From Acanthamoeba castellanii str. Neff (taxonomy: Eukaryota > Discosea > Longamoebia > Acanthamoebidae), in the NCBI RefSeq assembly GCF_000313135.1, contig NW_004457313.1:1185151-1249150 (forward strand): 64,000 nt of DNA, in the 5' to 3' direction. Positions 7,837 through 20,781 of this stretch are shown one piece after another; position 1 is the stretch's first letter; each line of letters starts with the position of its first letter. Below the pieces are notes generated by a model. The model was not told the origin of the DNA. It saw only the letters and a list, made by a program, of their open reading frames with translations, and searched no databases. The position numbers and the translations under genes are program-made.

Positions 7837-10800
7837 TCATGCCATCGTGCTCGCACCACCGCCCGCACCATCGAGAAGGGACTCGAGGAAGGCCAGCACG
7901 GCCTCCATGGTTGGTCGCCGGTCGGGCACCCCGTGCCAGCACTTCTTGACCATCTTCTTGAACTCGTGCGGGCAGTCGCCGGGGATCTGCGGCCGACGGC
8001 CCTCGAGCACGTCGAGCGACACGCCCATGAAGTTGCGCCCGGCGTAGGGTTGCTTCCGCGTCAGCACCTCCCACATGATCACCCCGAACGAGAACACGTC
8101 GGCCTTCTCGGTGTAGCGATCGCCGCGGATGACCTCGGGCGCGGTCCAGCAGGGCGAGCCGCAGCGGGTCATGGTCACGTTCTCCTCCTTGATGCGCGCA
8201 AACCCGAAGTCGGCCACCTTCACGTTCCGGTTCTCGTCGACCAGCAGGTTCGACGGCTTCAGGTCGCGGTGCACGATCACCGGGTGCAGTGGGTGCGGGT
8301 AGTTGATCCCGAGCGCCGCCGAGCGGAGCAGCCGCAGCTTCTGCTGCCACGGGAGCTTGATGGCGTTGTCGAGTAGGATCTCCTTGAGCGAGCCCTGCTT
8401 GACGAACTCGGTCACGATGCACAGGTTGGGCCGCTTGACGCAGGCGCCGATGAAGAGCACGATGTTGGGGTGGTGCAGCTCCGAGAGGAAGGCCATCTCC
8501 GCGCGGAACTCGAGCATGCGCCGCTCGTCCAGCTTCTGCTTGATGAACCGCTTCACCGCCACCTCCACGCCCTTCCACACGCCCTTGTAGACCATGCCGT
8601 ACGAGCCCATGCCCACCTGCTTGCCCATCGTGACCTCCTTGAAGTCGAGGATCCAGCGCACCATGTTGGCCGACGTGAGGAAGTTGTCCTCCTTGAACAT
8701 CATGCCCTCGCCCACCTCCGTCTGCAGCTCCTGGGACTCCTCCATCTTCGTCGTCGTCGTCACGCCGCCGAAGAACCTCGCCTGCAGTCCGTCCGCCTTC
8801 ACGTCGTATAGCTTTATCCCTGTGTTTTTCCGAGTTGTGAGCGCACAAGCACACACCGCACACGCGCACCGCACACGCACACGCACACACGCCACACAGC
8901 CCTGTGTCCCCCCCCCCCGAGATGTGAGCGCACATGCGCACACGACTGGACACGCACCGGTAGGGAAATCGGGGGTCTCGAACTTGCCCACGCAGGTGGC
9001 CTTCTCGAGGAGCGCCTCGTCGGCGAACCGCAGCTGCTCGAGAGCGACCTCCGACGCGAGGATCTGGCCGCCGTGCGCGAGCGAAGTGATGCGCGCTGCG
9101 GCGTTGACCGTCGCGCCCACGTACTCGACGCGCCGGGACTTGGGGTCGCGCACCAGCTTGGCCTCGCCGACGTGGACGCCCATGCGCACGCGCAGGCCGC
9201 GGAAGATGACGCGGTTGTCGGTGTCGCCCCACTCCTCGGCCGCGCCCGGGTGCTCGAGCAGGGCCTCGGGCCACTCGACCTTGACCAGCTCCTGCTGGGC
9301 CTCGGAGCACCACCCGACCGCGTTGACCGCGTTGGTGAACACCATGCAGAAGGAGCCCTCGCCGCTGTTGCGCTCGCGCACCAGCATGGCCTCGTAGCCG
9401 CTCCACCGCTTGAGCAAGTCGCGCAGGACTTGGTTGTGCAGCAGCGTCGCGTCGCGCATGGCCTGCGCGTTGAACTCCCAGAGCGTGGAGGCGCGGGTGA
9501 CGTCGGTGAACACGATCGCCACCCGGCCGTCGGGCACCGGCGCGCGGTCGATCGTGCGCGTGAGCCGCGCGATATCGCCCATCTCCGACGACGCGGTTGA
9601 AGAGCGCCCGCCGGCGCTGGCCTCCAAGCCCCGCATCGAGCGGCTGTGGTTGGCCCACTTGCCGTTGGGCAGCTTGAAGATGTTGCCGGACGCGCTGCTC
9701 GAGTTGTTGGACGAGGTATGCGACGTATGGCTCACGGACTGGTCGCCGACGATGGCGCTGAGGCGGGTCATGATCTCGAGGAACGTGGGCCGAATGCCCG
9801 AGTCGTAGTGCCAGCAGTTGGTGATGAGGGTGGTAAAGTCGGCTGGCGCGTCCTCGGGCACGGTGGGCCGCAGCTGGTCGCGGATGACCGCCACCGCCAC
9901 CGCCGCCGGGCTGAGGGTTTCGTAGGGCTGTTGCCGAGTGAGGAGCTCCCACATGATTATGCCTGTGCCACCAGCCGCGGCTCAATCAGTACGCACGCAC
10001 GCACGCACGCACTATCGCACACGCACACGCACACGCACACGCACACGCACACGCACACGCACTACCGCACACGCACACGCACACGCACACGCACACTCAC
10101 ACGCACACGCACACGCACACGCCGTACCGAAAGAGTATACGTCGGCGAGAGCGTAGTCGATGTCCTTGGCCTCGTTGAGCACTTCGGGCGCGGTCCAGTG
10201 GATGCTCATCTGATGGGCCGGTCCGTGGTTATTCTTGGCGTCCTCCTTGAACTGGGTGAGACCGAAGTCGGAGACCTTGACGTTCCACTTGTTGTCGAGC
10301 AGCAGGTTGAGCGACTTGAGGTCGCGGTGCACGATGCCCGACGAGTGCAGGAAGTGCATGCCCTTGGCCGCCTGGTACGCCATCTTCACCTTCAGCGCTA
10401 ACGGCAGCTCCGGGATGAGCTCGTTGTGCAGCAGCTGCGCACACACCACAACCGTTACATGATTGGCATTGGTTGATAAAAGCTAAAAGCTAAAAGAGGT
10501 GGAGCTGATTGGCGCGAGTGGATTGCCAAGGGAAGCGGTACGTCATAGAGGGAACCGAGAGCCATCAGCTCCATGACGATGCACATCTTGGGCTTCTTGG
10601 TCGACGCGGCCATGAACAGCACCACGTTGGGATGCCGCAACGCCGTCATCACTCGCACCTGTTGTCAACACACACACACACACACACACAAGGTGATTGC
10701 GTCATCGCTCAATCTTGTGAGTGATGACACTGGTGGTGCGGGTGAGAGGGCGCGTGCGTACCTCTTCGACGAAGCTCCGCTCCATCTCCTTGTTGACATC

Positions 10801-13800
10801 CTCCATGATGAGGAACTTGACGGCGACCTCAGTGCCGCGCCACTTGGCCCGGTAGACCTCGCCGTAGCCGCCAGTGCCCAGGTGCTCCTCGAGCTCGAGC
10901 TCGTTGGGGTCGATCTCCCACTGGTCGCGCTGCCCGCGGCTCCGGCGCCAGGCCACCGCCAGGACGCACAGAACCACGAGCCCGAGCAGCAGGACGATAG
11001 CCACCGAAGGGATCACCGCGCCCAGCACCGCCGCGAGCGCCGTCGAGTCCAGCCCAGACGACGAGCTCGCCTCCTTAACTGCGTGCGCGCAGAAAGTCCC
11101 CTCCCAGCCCTTGTTGCACTGCACCACCACCACCACGAAGTGGTTAGAGGTCGGAGGCTCCAGAAGGCCGCTAAGTTTCAAGGGGGTGGGGAAGTACAAG
11201 GCAGCTGCCGTTGAAGCAGGTGCCGCGGTCGGAGCAGATGGTGCCGTTATCGATGCAGCCGGCCAGCGGACTGACGGCCTTGCCGTCGCACGTGACCGCC
11301 TTGATTTGGTTCAGCAGATGGGCGAGGAGCGGCTTGTGAGTCCCGGGGACCGCCATCGAGTACCTATGCGCACCGTGGTCAGCCCAGACACCACCTTTTC
11401 TGGCCATCGCGTCGATGGGTGATCTGGTACCTTACTGCCGTACTGGCCGCGACGGCTTCGGTCTGCGACCAGTAGACCCACTCCACCAGGGCCTTGGCCT
11501 TGGTGCAGTCCTGCATAGAGGTAGTCCTGAACAGCAGCGAAAAGAACCCCACGACCGGCCAGCTCGCCTCTCCTGAGTCTGTCCACGCCAATCGGGGATG
11601 AGTGCGGTGCAGTTTGATTGCGATTGGCGGGGCAGCAGGTACCGAGAAGGACGGACTCGTCGGTCGATGTGAGGCTTGCGAGCGCGGCGTGGATGTTGGC
11701 CGGCTCGGCGCTGGAGACGTTGCCGGCCGCGTTCAGTAGCCGGGCCTGGCCCAAGAAGAGCTGGTAGTCGCGGTACTCTCCGCTCACCAGCCACGCCAGA
11801 CTATAGAGCGTGTCTGCGGCGGTGGATGCCACCGCGCTTGGCGCAGCGTACACGACCCGGTCGGGCAGGTCCTCGACGGGATAGTGCACAGACTCTCCGG
11901 ACCCCACCTGTGCGTGCGTGCGATGAGTCACGGTGCCAGAGAGAAGAGAGAATGGCCGGCGCCCGCGCACCGTTGATTCGAAGTCAGAAGAGACGAGGCT
12001 CAGCGCCTGAGTGATCAAGAGCGTCGCGCTGCAGGGCGTCGATGGCAGCACCAGCTTGATGAGCGCGTTGGGCAGGGCTATACTGGGGTTGAGCGCCGCG
12101 ATGGCGGTGTCGTTCCACCACGCCACCTGGTTGAGCATGATCTGCGCCAGAAGCTCCAGAGACAAAGTCATGTTGACCGGTTGTAGGACCGGCCCACCGA
12201 CAATCTGCGCCACCGAGCCACAGACGTTATAATCACGCAGGTCGCGATGGAACAGGAAAAAGCGCGCACCCGATACGCGGGGATCAGTGCGTAGGCGTGC
12301 ATGGCAAACGTCTCTGCGTCTGGAATCTGCAGCTTCTGGTCAGCGGTGAGCCCAGAGCCCACAAGCCCAAAGTCGATGGTTCCTAAAGGCAATGGACAAA
12401 GCCGTCAGCAATCACCGTGCAGCCGCTTGGAATGTTGGGATCACGACGAACCCTTTGCCACCAGCTCGACGGTGGTCGATTCATCGCCAGCGCAATATTT
12501 GACCTGGAACTGTGGGTCATAGTTTGCGTAGACGTTGGCCAAGTCGGGCAGGGCTTGCTGCTGCGGACCTAAGGCGACCGACCACGCCACGCCGAGGCTC
12601 CGCTCTCCATCGCAGAGCAGGGTGCCCAAGAGGTCGATTATTTGTTTCTTGTACGGCAACGTCAACGGCACCTGTGCAGCACCACGATCACATTTGAATG
12701 CGAGATCGTGAGCACCATGTGAGTTTGGCCACTCAGGAGCCCAAGCGCAACGCACCCATCCTAAATCTTCAGCCCACGATGCGATCTGGTACACACGGGT
12801 ACACACGAACACACACGGGCAAATTGTAAGCAATAGAAGGTGAAAGAGGCTGATGGCGGGGCGACTGTTACCTGGTCATTAATTTGGATCCAGGCGAGGA
12901 GCTGCTCTGCTTCTCTGATGAGAGGGCAGAGGTCGGCGTCCGACGATACTAATCCTGCGCCCAGGAACATGATGTACGAGAAGGGCCATGCGTCATCGGC
13001 TCCCGCGTCGTCGATGCTCACGAGCAGGTCACCCGCTGTAGTATAGACCATACCAGCAATTATGTGGCTGGCCTGATGAAAAAAGAGCCTGAGAACTCAC
13101 CTGAAACGCTGTCGCTGACGTTGGTCAAGGCAGCGCGCATCGTGTGAACGGACGCCTCCACTACGTGGCCCGCCCGATTCTTCATCGACGCCACAGTCAG
13201 CTCCGGAGAATGCTGCAAGGCAATCGGCTGTTCGATGATCCCCAGCGTGTAGTTGGTGTCCTGTTGTCGCGCGAGGAAGCGAAAAAGTATGGGTGTAAGC
13301 CTCGGGGGACACTGGTGCTGGTCGTTGCGGTCGTACGGTTACTGCTTGGGCGACGGCGGAAGTGGACGCGACCGCCAAGAGCCGGCCTTCGACGGCCACG
13401 GCCAGGCTACTGAAGTTGCGCGACGCACTCGTGAACGCGTCGCAGAAGTCAGTGTCGAACGAACACACCACCTTGCCAAAGAAGATCGACAGATCGGCCA
13501 CGCTGGGCGGCATGACCAAGACGATGTCCTTCTCTGGCAGGGTCGCGCTGGGATTGAGCGTGCTGATGCGTGAGTCATTCCACATCCGGATAGTGCCCAG
13601 CCAGATCGCGGCAACCGTTGGTCGGTCCAGCACCTGGCCACGTGTGGCACACCAGCGAGAGTGAGCGCTTCGAACCACGTCAGCACACGGCCAGAACCCG
13701 AGGGGTCTACCAGAATGTGAGAGCCCAGCTCGGGTAGGTTGTAGGGCAGCACGACCGAGCTGGCAAAGATGGGAAGTACGGTGAGACCGACGGGCGGGAA

Positions 13801-14220
13801 GGCAGCGACGGTCGGTGCTGAGCGCCGCCACCAGACCCTGGCCCAAAGCCTGCACCGCCTGCCCGAAGGTGGGCGTCGGGAAGTACTGCAGAGACAAAAT
13901 GTCCTGTGTTGCCCCCCCCCCAGGCCACCACGGTTACTGTGTACACATAACACGAGCGTAGGTGTTCTACTCGCACCTTTTTGCAGCGGTAGCCCTCCGA
14001 TACTCGGGTCCATATGGCTGAGTTGGTGGTACCCCCACCAGCGAATGTGACCCCCTCCACTCCTGTCCCCTCAGCCTTCAGTCCGCCGTACTACGCATCA
14101 TAGATTGCAAAAAAGAAAATGCGGAAAAAATAGAAAGAAAAACACACCAAGACGGGGCAGGGAGAAGGCAGCGATGAAGAAGAGAGCGAGGGTGGTGAGC
14201 GCGAATCGATGAATCATCAT
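7837..14220 (-). CDS. Receptor A: 2x PstS-like / EGF / TM / TKL kinase / class III cyclase / TKL kinase
   Basis: Predicted single-pass plasma-membrane receptor. The start at 14220 gives a signal peptide (MMIHRFALTTLALFFIAAFS). Two periplasmic-binding domains of PstS type follow, at about 13100-14060 (VLDRPTVAAIWLGTIRMWND) and 11300-12400 (LELLAQIMLNQVAWWND). An EGF-like segment (CSDRGTCFNGSC, GWEGTFC) and a helix near 10950-11030 come next. Kinase 1 shows LGTGGYGEVYRAKW, VAVK, HRDLKSLN and DFG. The cyclase domain (9000-9560) has IVFTDVT and VNAAARIT. Kinase 2 has MGSYGMVYKG, HRDLKPSN and DFGFAR. Introns interrupt throughout, one full of CACACG repeats. Near 13810 the first binding domain appears to shift frame by one base, so the copy may be damaged or the assembly wrong. 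It is tandem with receptor B. Confidence 0.8.
9989..10122. repeat. Intronic CACACG/CACG microsatellite in receptor A
   Basis: Runs of CACACG and GCACGCAC fill the intron separating the DVYSFG part of kinase 1 from GIIMWELLTR. The flanking acceptor (tggcacag) and donor (GTACGG) restore the conserved kinase subdomain IX. Confidence 0.9.
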
Positions 14221-14620
14221 TATCTCGGCGTCACCGCGGCCACTTGGTGTTAGTGTGAAAGAGATAAAAAAAGGGCGGGACGACACAGTTGCTGATTTGC
14301 GCCGGCGGCCCTGGATTGCGGTGTAGCACGAGGGCTGGATCAGCTTTCAGCCATCCCATGGGCGCTCCTGCACTACCAATCGGTTGCTACGCACACCTAA
14401 AACCAGTCGACCTCGTGTTGAGGTGCACCTCGATCCTGTCTGATCTGCCAAGCTTTCCCTAAAACAGGGACAATTTTTTCCCTTTGCGTTTGGGCAAGTA
14501 ACCGACCGTGTGGTCTCGCTCATTGTTTGGCCTTGACTGAGAAAAGTTGAGAGCCAACATATACACCAATGCGTAAATGTGATGTGTTGTATATTCTATG
14601 TTGTTCTATGTGGTTGTTGT
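14221..14620. other. Intergenic, receptor A 5' flank / receptor B 3' flank
   Basis: 400 bp between the receptor A start and the receptor B stop. It presumably contains the receptor A promoter and the end of the B transcript. No RNA gene or repeat is recognised. Confidence 0.5.
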
Positions 14621-17600
14621 TTACACGATTTCGCCTCCGCTGCCGTGGCACTGGGCGAGGTGGTCTTCGAGCAGCTCGATGACGTCCTCCATGGCCGGCC
14701 GCTTGTTGGGGTCCGAGTGCCAGCACTTCTTGATGAGCTTGGCAAAGTCCTGCGGCGTGTCGGGTGGCACCTGCGGGCGGCGGCCCTCGAGCACGTCGAG
14801 CGACACGTCCATGAAGTTGCGTCCGGCGTAGGGCTGGCGCCGAGTGAGCACCTCCCACATGATGATGCCGAACGAGAACAGATCGGCCTTCTCCGAGTAC
14901 TTCTGTCCCTGGATGATCTCGGGCGCGGTCCAGCAGGGCGTGCCGCAGCGGGTCATGGTCGCGTTGTCCTCCTTGATGCGCGCGAACCCGAAGTCGGCCA
15001 CCTTCACGTTGCCATTGTCGTCCACCAGCAGGTTGGAGGGCTTCAGGTCGCGATGCACGATCACCGGCTGCAGCGAGTGGAGGTAGTCGACGCCGAGCGC
15101 GGCAGAGCGCATGAGGCTCAGCTTCTGGCCCCACGAAAGCTTGATGCTGGTGTTGGAGATGATGTCCTTGAGCGAGCCCTGGCGCACGTACTCGGTCACG
15201 ATGCACATGTTCGGCTGGCGCACGCAGGCGCCGATGAAGAGCACGATGTTGGGGTGGTGCAGCTCCGACAGGAAGGCCATCTCGGCGCGGAACTCGAGCA
15301 TGCGCCGCTCGTCCAGCTTCTGCTTGATGAACCGCTTCACCGCCACCTCGACGCCCTTCCACTTGCCGCGGTAGACGATGCCGTACGACCCCATGCCGAT
15401 CTGCTTGCCCAGCTGGATCTCGTCGTAGTTGATGATCCACCGGCACAGGTTGGCCGACGTGAGCGACGAATCCTCCTTGAACATGAGCCCGTCGCCCACG
15501 ACCGACTGCACCTCGCTGTCCGACGACACGTGCGACCGCACCGAGCCGCCGGAGCTGTAGCTCTCCACCGAGCTGTGGGAGCTGCGGGAGCTGCGCGACA
15601 GGCTGGCCCCGCCGCGGATCTCCTTGTCCTGCGTCACGCCGCCGAAGAACCGGGCCTCGAGGCCCGTCGCGCGCAGCTCGTAGAGCTTCTCGCCCTGGAT
15701 CAGGTCCGGTATACTGAACTTGCCCAGGTACAGGATGCGGTTCTTCTCCTGGGCGAGAGGCGTGTCGCGCAGGCGCTCGTAGACGTCGCGCGACAGCAGG
15801 ATCTGGCCGCCGTGGGTGAGGGCCGTGATGCGGGTGGCCATGGTCACCGTCGGACCCGAGTACTCGACACGCCGGGTCTTGACGTCCTTGATGGCCTTGG
15901 GAGTGCCCAGGTGGACACCCATGCGCACGCGGAGGCCCTTGAAGAGAACCTTGTCGTCGGTGTCGCCCCACTCCTCGACCGCGCCCGGGTGCTCGAGCAG
16001 CGAGCGCGGCCAGTCGATGGTGAGCAGCAGGCGCTGGGCGTCCATGCACCAGTTGACGGCGTCTATCGGGTCCTGGAAGGCCATGCAGAACGACCCCTCG
16101 CCCGAGTTGCGGTCGCGGATGAAAATTACCTCGTAGCCGCGGTGCTTGCGCAGGATCGAGCGCAGGGCCTCGTTGTGCAGCAGCGTCGCGTCGCGCATGG
16201 CGTTGGGGTCGTACTCCCAGAGCGAGGCGGCGCGCGTGATGTCGGTGAACACGATCGTCACCTCGCCCTCGGGCGGTCGCACCGCGTCGCGGTCCTCCAG
16301 GCGCCGCCCGGTCCGCGAGGCCTTGGAGCTGGCCCGCGACCCGCCGCTGCTCTTGGACGACACCGAACCGCGGTCGGACGGTAGTGTCCACGACGAGTTG
16401 GACCGCGGGATCTTGGGCTTGTTGCTGGTGCCGGTGGCCGACGACGACGACGAGCGCGAGGTGAACATGGCCGTGCTTGAGTCGCCGTGCATGGACGAGA
16501 GGCGGGTCATGATTTCGAGGAAGGTCGGGCGGATGGTGGGGTCCTGGTGCCAGCACGAGACCATCAGCTCAACGTAGTCCGGCTGCGTGTCGCCCTCCAC
16601 TTCCATCAGCGTCGGTCGCAGGTTGTCCCTGATCACGGCCACGGCCACCGCGGCCGGGCTCAGTCCGGCGTAGGGCTGTCGCCTGGTCATCAACTCCCAC
16701 AAAATGATGCCTGTAAAGAGGGTCAACGACGGTCATTCGACGTCAACGATGGTCGTCAATCAAACAACTGTTTGTCAAGCGTGGTCAGCGTACCAAACGA
16801 GTACACATCGGCGAGGATGTAATCGATCTCGGGCGACTCGTTGAGGATCTCGGGCGCGGTCCAGTGGAGACTGCCCTGGGCGTCCTTGGCGCCGGACTTC
16901 TTCATCTCCTCGCGGAACCGGGTGAGGCCAAAGTCGGAGACCTTGACGTTCCACTTGTTGTCGAGCAGCAGGTTGAGCGACTTGAGGTCGCGGTGCACGA
17001 TGCCCGACGAGTGCAGGAAGTGCATGCCCTTGGCCGCCTGGTACGCCATCTTGGCCTTGAGCGTGAACGGCAGCTCCGGGATGAGCTCGTTGTGCAGCAG
17101 CTGTAGCCCACCACCACCCAACAGGAACCGGTTTAGCCACAACAAGTGGAGAAAGGGGCCGTGCAAGGAAGACGCGTCTCGGTCAGTACCTCGTAGAGCG
17201 AGCCCAGGGCCATGTACTCCATGACGATGCACATCTTGGGCGGCTTGGTGCAGGCGGCCATGAACAGCACCACGTTGGGATGCCGCAGCGCGGTCATCAC
17301 GCGCACCTCTTCGATGAAGCTGCGGGCGGTGTCCTTGCCGAAGGCCGCCGGCGGGATCATCTTGACGGCGACCTCGGTGCCCCTCCAGCGCGCGCGGTAC
17401 ACCTCGCCGTAGCCGCCGGCGCCGAGCGGATCGCCCATCTCGAGCTCGTCGGTGGAGATCTCCCAGTCGTTGCGGCCGCCGCCCTTCTTGCGGGCGAAGC
17501 AGCAGAGGCACGCGATGACGCAGGCCATGATGAGCAGAATGATGCCCACGACCGGCAGCGCGATGCCGAGCGACAGCGCCAGGGTCGTGCCCGTGTCGTC

Positions 17601-20600
17601 GGAGCTGGAGGAGTTGGACTGGCAGTAGCTGCCCGAGAAGCCGTTGTCGCACTGGCAGCGCGAGTTGACGCACACGCCGTGGTCGCTACACACCATGTCG
17701 TTCATGATGCACGAGTAGACCGAGCTGGCCGGCTGGCCGTTGCACCGCACGCGCGACAGCTGCGAGACCATCCTGCGCTTGATCGCGCTCGACTTGCTGG
17801 CGACGACGACAAAGTTACGGTCGGCCGCCAAGTCGGCGGTCGTGCTCGACTGGGACCACCACATGAAGTCGTACAGTGCGCGCGCCTTCACGCAGTCGCC
17901 CGTGGTGACCGTGTGCGCGATCAGGGAATTGAAGGTGACGACAGGATATCCGCTCGGTTCCGGACCTAAAAGATTCCGAAAGAGGTCAGCACCAATCGCG
18001 TTTGGGCGCTGAGTCTAGCCATTGGCCGATTGGAGCAAGGCTGACGCACCCCAGATGGCGCGCAGGTTGGTGATGTCGGCGTCCTGCAGGGCCGCGGTGG
18101 TGGCCGCCGTGGTCGGCTGCACGGCCTTACCGGCGGCGTTGACGATGGCCGCCTCGCGCAGCTTGCGCTGAGTGATGATCTGGCCCGCCGAGGCGAACAC
18201 GAACGAGTAGGGGTTCGCCGCCACATAGGGGATCGTCACCGTCGACGTGCCGGTCATCAGCGTACTGCAGCGGTTGCAGTGTCAGCTTCGTGCAGTCACT
18301 CGGGGCTCCAGCACAGAGGAATGGTTGACGTACGAGCTGTTGCTGCCCACGACCGGGAAGGGATCAGGGTAGCCGGTTACGCCCACCGTGGAATTCCAGT
18401 TACGCACGGCTTCGGCCAGGACCTGGGTCCACACCTGGGTGACGACCGAGAAGCCCGAGGAGAAGACGGGCATGATCTCGCGGTCGGGGAGAAGGTCCTC
18501 GATGGTGGGGTTGAGCGTCAGGATGGCTTCGTCGCGCCAGTTCGTGATCGTGTTCCGCAGGATGCCCGCCACCACGTTCATGTTCAGGACCAGAATGCCC
18601 TTGTTGAGAATCTCGGGCAGCTGCGTGTGCGAGAGAGTCTAGGGTCAGACACGTAACAAGCCCAACCCTTCAGTGTGGTCGTGCGTACGTTGTAGACAAA
18701 GACCATGGGGAAGGCCGTGATGGTGAACAGCTCCACGTCCTCGCCGATCTCGTGGAGCGTCTCTTGGCTCAACACGTAGCTCGTGGCGCCAAAGTCGACG
18801 TCATCTGATCATAGGCAAACATTAATCAACAACTGTCATATTGCAAAAAGGTATAAGGCGGCGCTGGTGTACCATCCTGCATGGCGGTGATGGCGGCGGC
18901 GGTGGTGCTGTCAAAGTACTTCTGGACGTAGGAACTGGTGGAGTACTCCTGAGCCCAATCGTAGAAGGCGGAGAGGGGTCCGCCCGTGCCGATGAGGTAG
19001 GCCACGGTGAGGGCCTGTTGGTCTTGGCACTGGAGCAGGACGAGCAGGTCGATCAAGCGCTTCTTGTAGGCGATGGTGAGCGGCGCCCAGCCGTTGGTCT
19101 GGAGCGTGGTCTCCGTCTGGCCATTGGTGGCCACCCAGGCCAGGATCTCCAGGAACTGCTTCAACGGAGTACAGTCCTGCTAGCGCAATGGAAGACGAGT
19201 AACAAGAAATGCAATAGCCTTTAGTAAGAGCGAAGACGAAAGCGAAGACGAAAGCGAAAACGAGGTAAGAAGGTATTGGTACTGTTGTGTTGGTGTTGTT
19301 GAGCACGCCGACGAGGGAGACGTAGGGCATGGGCCACGTGTTGGTGCCATTGCCATCGATGATGTCGGCCGACAGGTCTCCTTCTTTCGCCCATTAAGAT
19401 GGGTAGGGGTTAGGCATCGCCCCACATAAACAATCCACGCACACAATGCAGGACAACGAGAGAGCCAGTAATGCAAACCTTGGTGGACAGTTTCAATGAA
19501 GTCGTTCATGGCCGACTGCACGTTGGCGGCGGTGGGCTGGACAATATTGCCCGCCCTGTTCACCATGGCGGCGTAGCTCATGTTGGATTGTTGAAGGAAG
19601 GCCGGATAGTCGATGTACGTGATGCTGTAGGCATTGTTCTGAGATTACACCATTTACATTCGTCAACACATTAACCACAATACCACTACTGTAGCCGCCA
19701 CCAATATCATCAGCGCATCACACCAGGGGGGGCGAAGGGGGTACCCTGACGTAATCGAAGCGGTCCGTGGGGTTGTCGAATCGCATGGCCTTGCCATTCT
19801 GGGCCGGCGGCAGGCCGGCGAGCAGGCCACCGGCGGCGTTAAGCTGCTGGGCGAATTCGGCGTTGAATATGGAGAGGGCGGTCTTGAACACCTGCGAGCC
19901 GGCCGTCCCGATCAGGGTCTCGGTGAAGCTCATGGTGATGGGCACGTCGGGCAGGTCCGACGAGGTGAGGTTCTGGTTGAGCGCCAGGATTGCGGGATCC
20001 GCCCACGAGGTGATGGAGCCCATGAATATTTGTGCCAGGGTGTTGCCATCCAATACCTGCATAGAGAATGACACGCGCCTATTAACTCCACCCAATCACA
20101 CGTGAGTGGTTGGGGGGGGGGCGAGGAGACCAGCTGATAACTCAAACCGGGCAGGTTGTAGGCAACGACGAGGGCCACGCCGGCCAGCGGAACCTGCGTC
20201 AGCCCGCTCGGGACGAGGTCTTGCGAGATGGCACTGTCCAGACTCACGAAGTCGGCGTTGCCCGCAGCGAAGGTGGCCAAGGCTGTTTCCGCGGTGGTCT
20301 CTTGTGTGTACTGTACCACCACGTTGTCCCTTCGGTACTGGTAGCCTGCATGCCACCGCATTGCAACACCATCCCAAAGATAAGTTAGTTCCCTCCCCTT
20401 GGCGCATCTCTTGTGCTTTTTTGGGCCAGTGAAACGAGAAGCGAAGAACGAAAGCGAAACCGGTGGGTTCACCCCTGTGGGAAAAGAACGGGAAAAAATA
20501 GAACGAAAAGCGAAGGGCACAAGAAGAGGTGGAAGAAGAAGAGGTACCACTGCTGAGCTGCCGCCACAGGGAAGTGACGGAACCGGAGGAACCGACCCCG

Positions 20601-20781
20601 GTGATTACGAGGGCTCCTGTGCCTGCTTTCGTGTGAGAAAAGATGTTAGTTTGGGAGGGAAAGAGCATGAACACTTTCATAGACTTGGAAGTAAGTAGGG
20701 GCGGGAGTTCGTACCAGCGAGGAGAGAGAAAAATATGAGGGTGCAGAGAAGGAGGAGTGGGCTGCGGCGAAGTACGGCCAT
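14621..20781 (-). CDS. Receptor B: 2x PstS-like / EGF / TM / TKL kinase / cyclase-like / TKL kinase
   Basis: Same architecture as A and C. The ATG at 20781 gives the signal peptide MAVLRRSPLLLLCTLIFFSL. Binding domain 1 (about 19720-20650) contains LDGNTLAQIFMGSITSWADP. Domain 2 (about 17880-19160) contains MNVVAGILRNTITNWRDEAI. The EGF-like knot has CSDHGVCVNSRCQCDNGFSG. The membrane helix is at about 17500-17585. Kinase 1 carries LGAGGYGEVYRARW, VAVK, HRDLKSLN and DFGLTRF; kinase 2 carries MGSYGIVYRGKW, HRDLKPSN and DFGFAR. Cyclase, linker and kinase 2 lie in one long exon (14621-about 16710). Its cyclase has FTDIT, but where A and C read VN-AARIT it reads VTMATRIT, replacing the catalytic Asn, so cyclase activity is doubtful. 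The linker is Ser-rich (SSRSSHSSVESYSSGG). Confidence 0.85.

Noticed and set aside
7787..9985. 732-codon minus-strand frame overlapping receptor A
   Set aside because: Wrong frame of the same exons: low-complexity Arg/Gly/Ala composition, while the correct frame shows kinase and cyclase motifs.
14579..16384. 601-codon open frame on the plus strand opposite receptor B
   Set aside because: Arg/Ala/His-rich shadow created by high third-position GC; the opposite strand encodes clear cyclase and kinase motifs in the same place.
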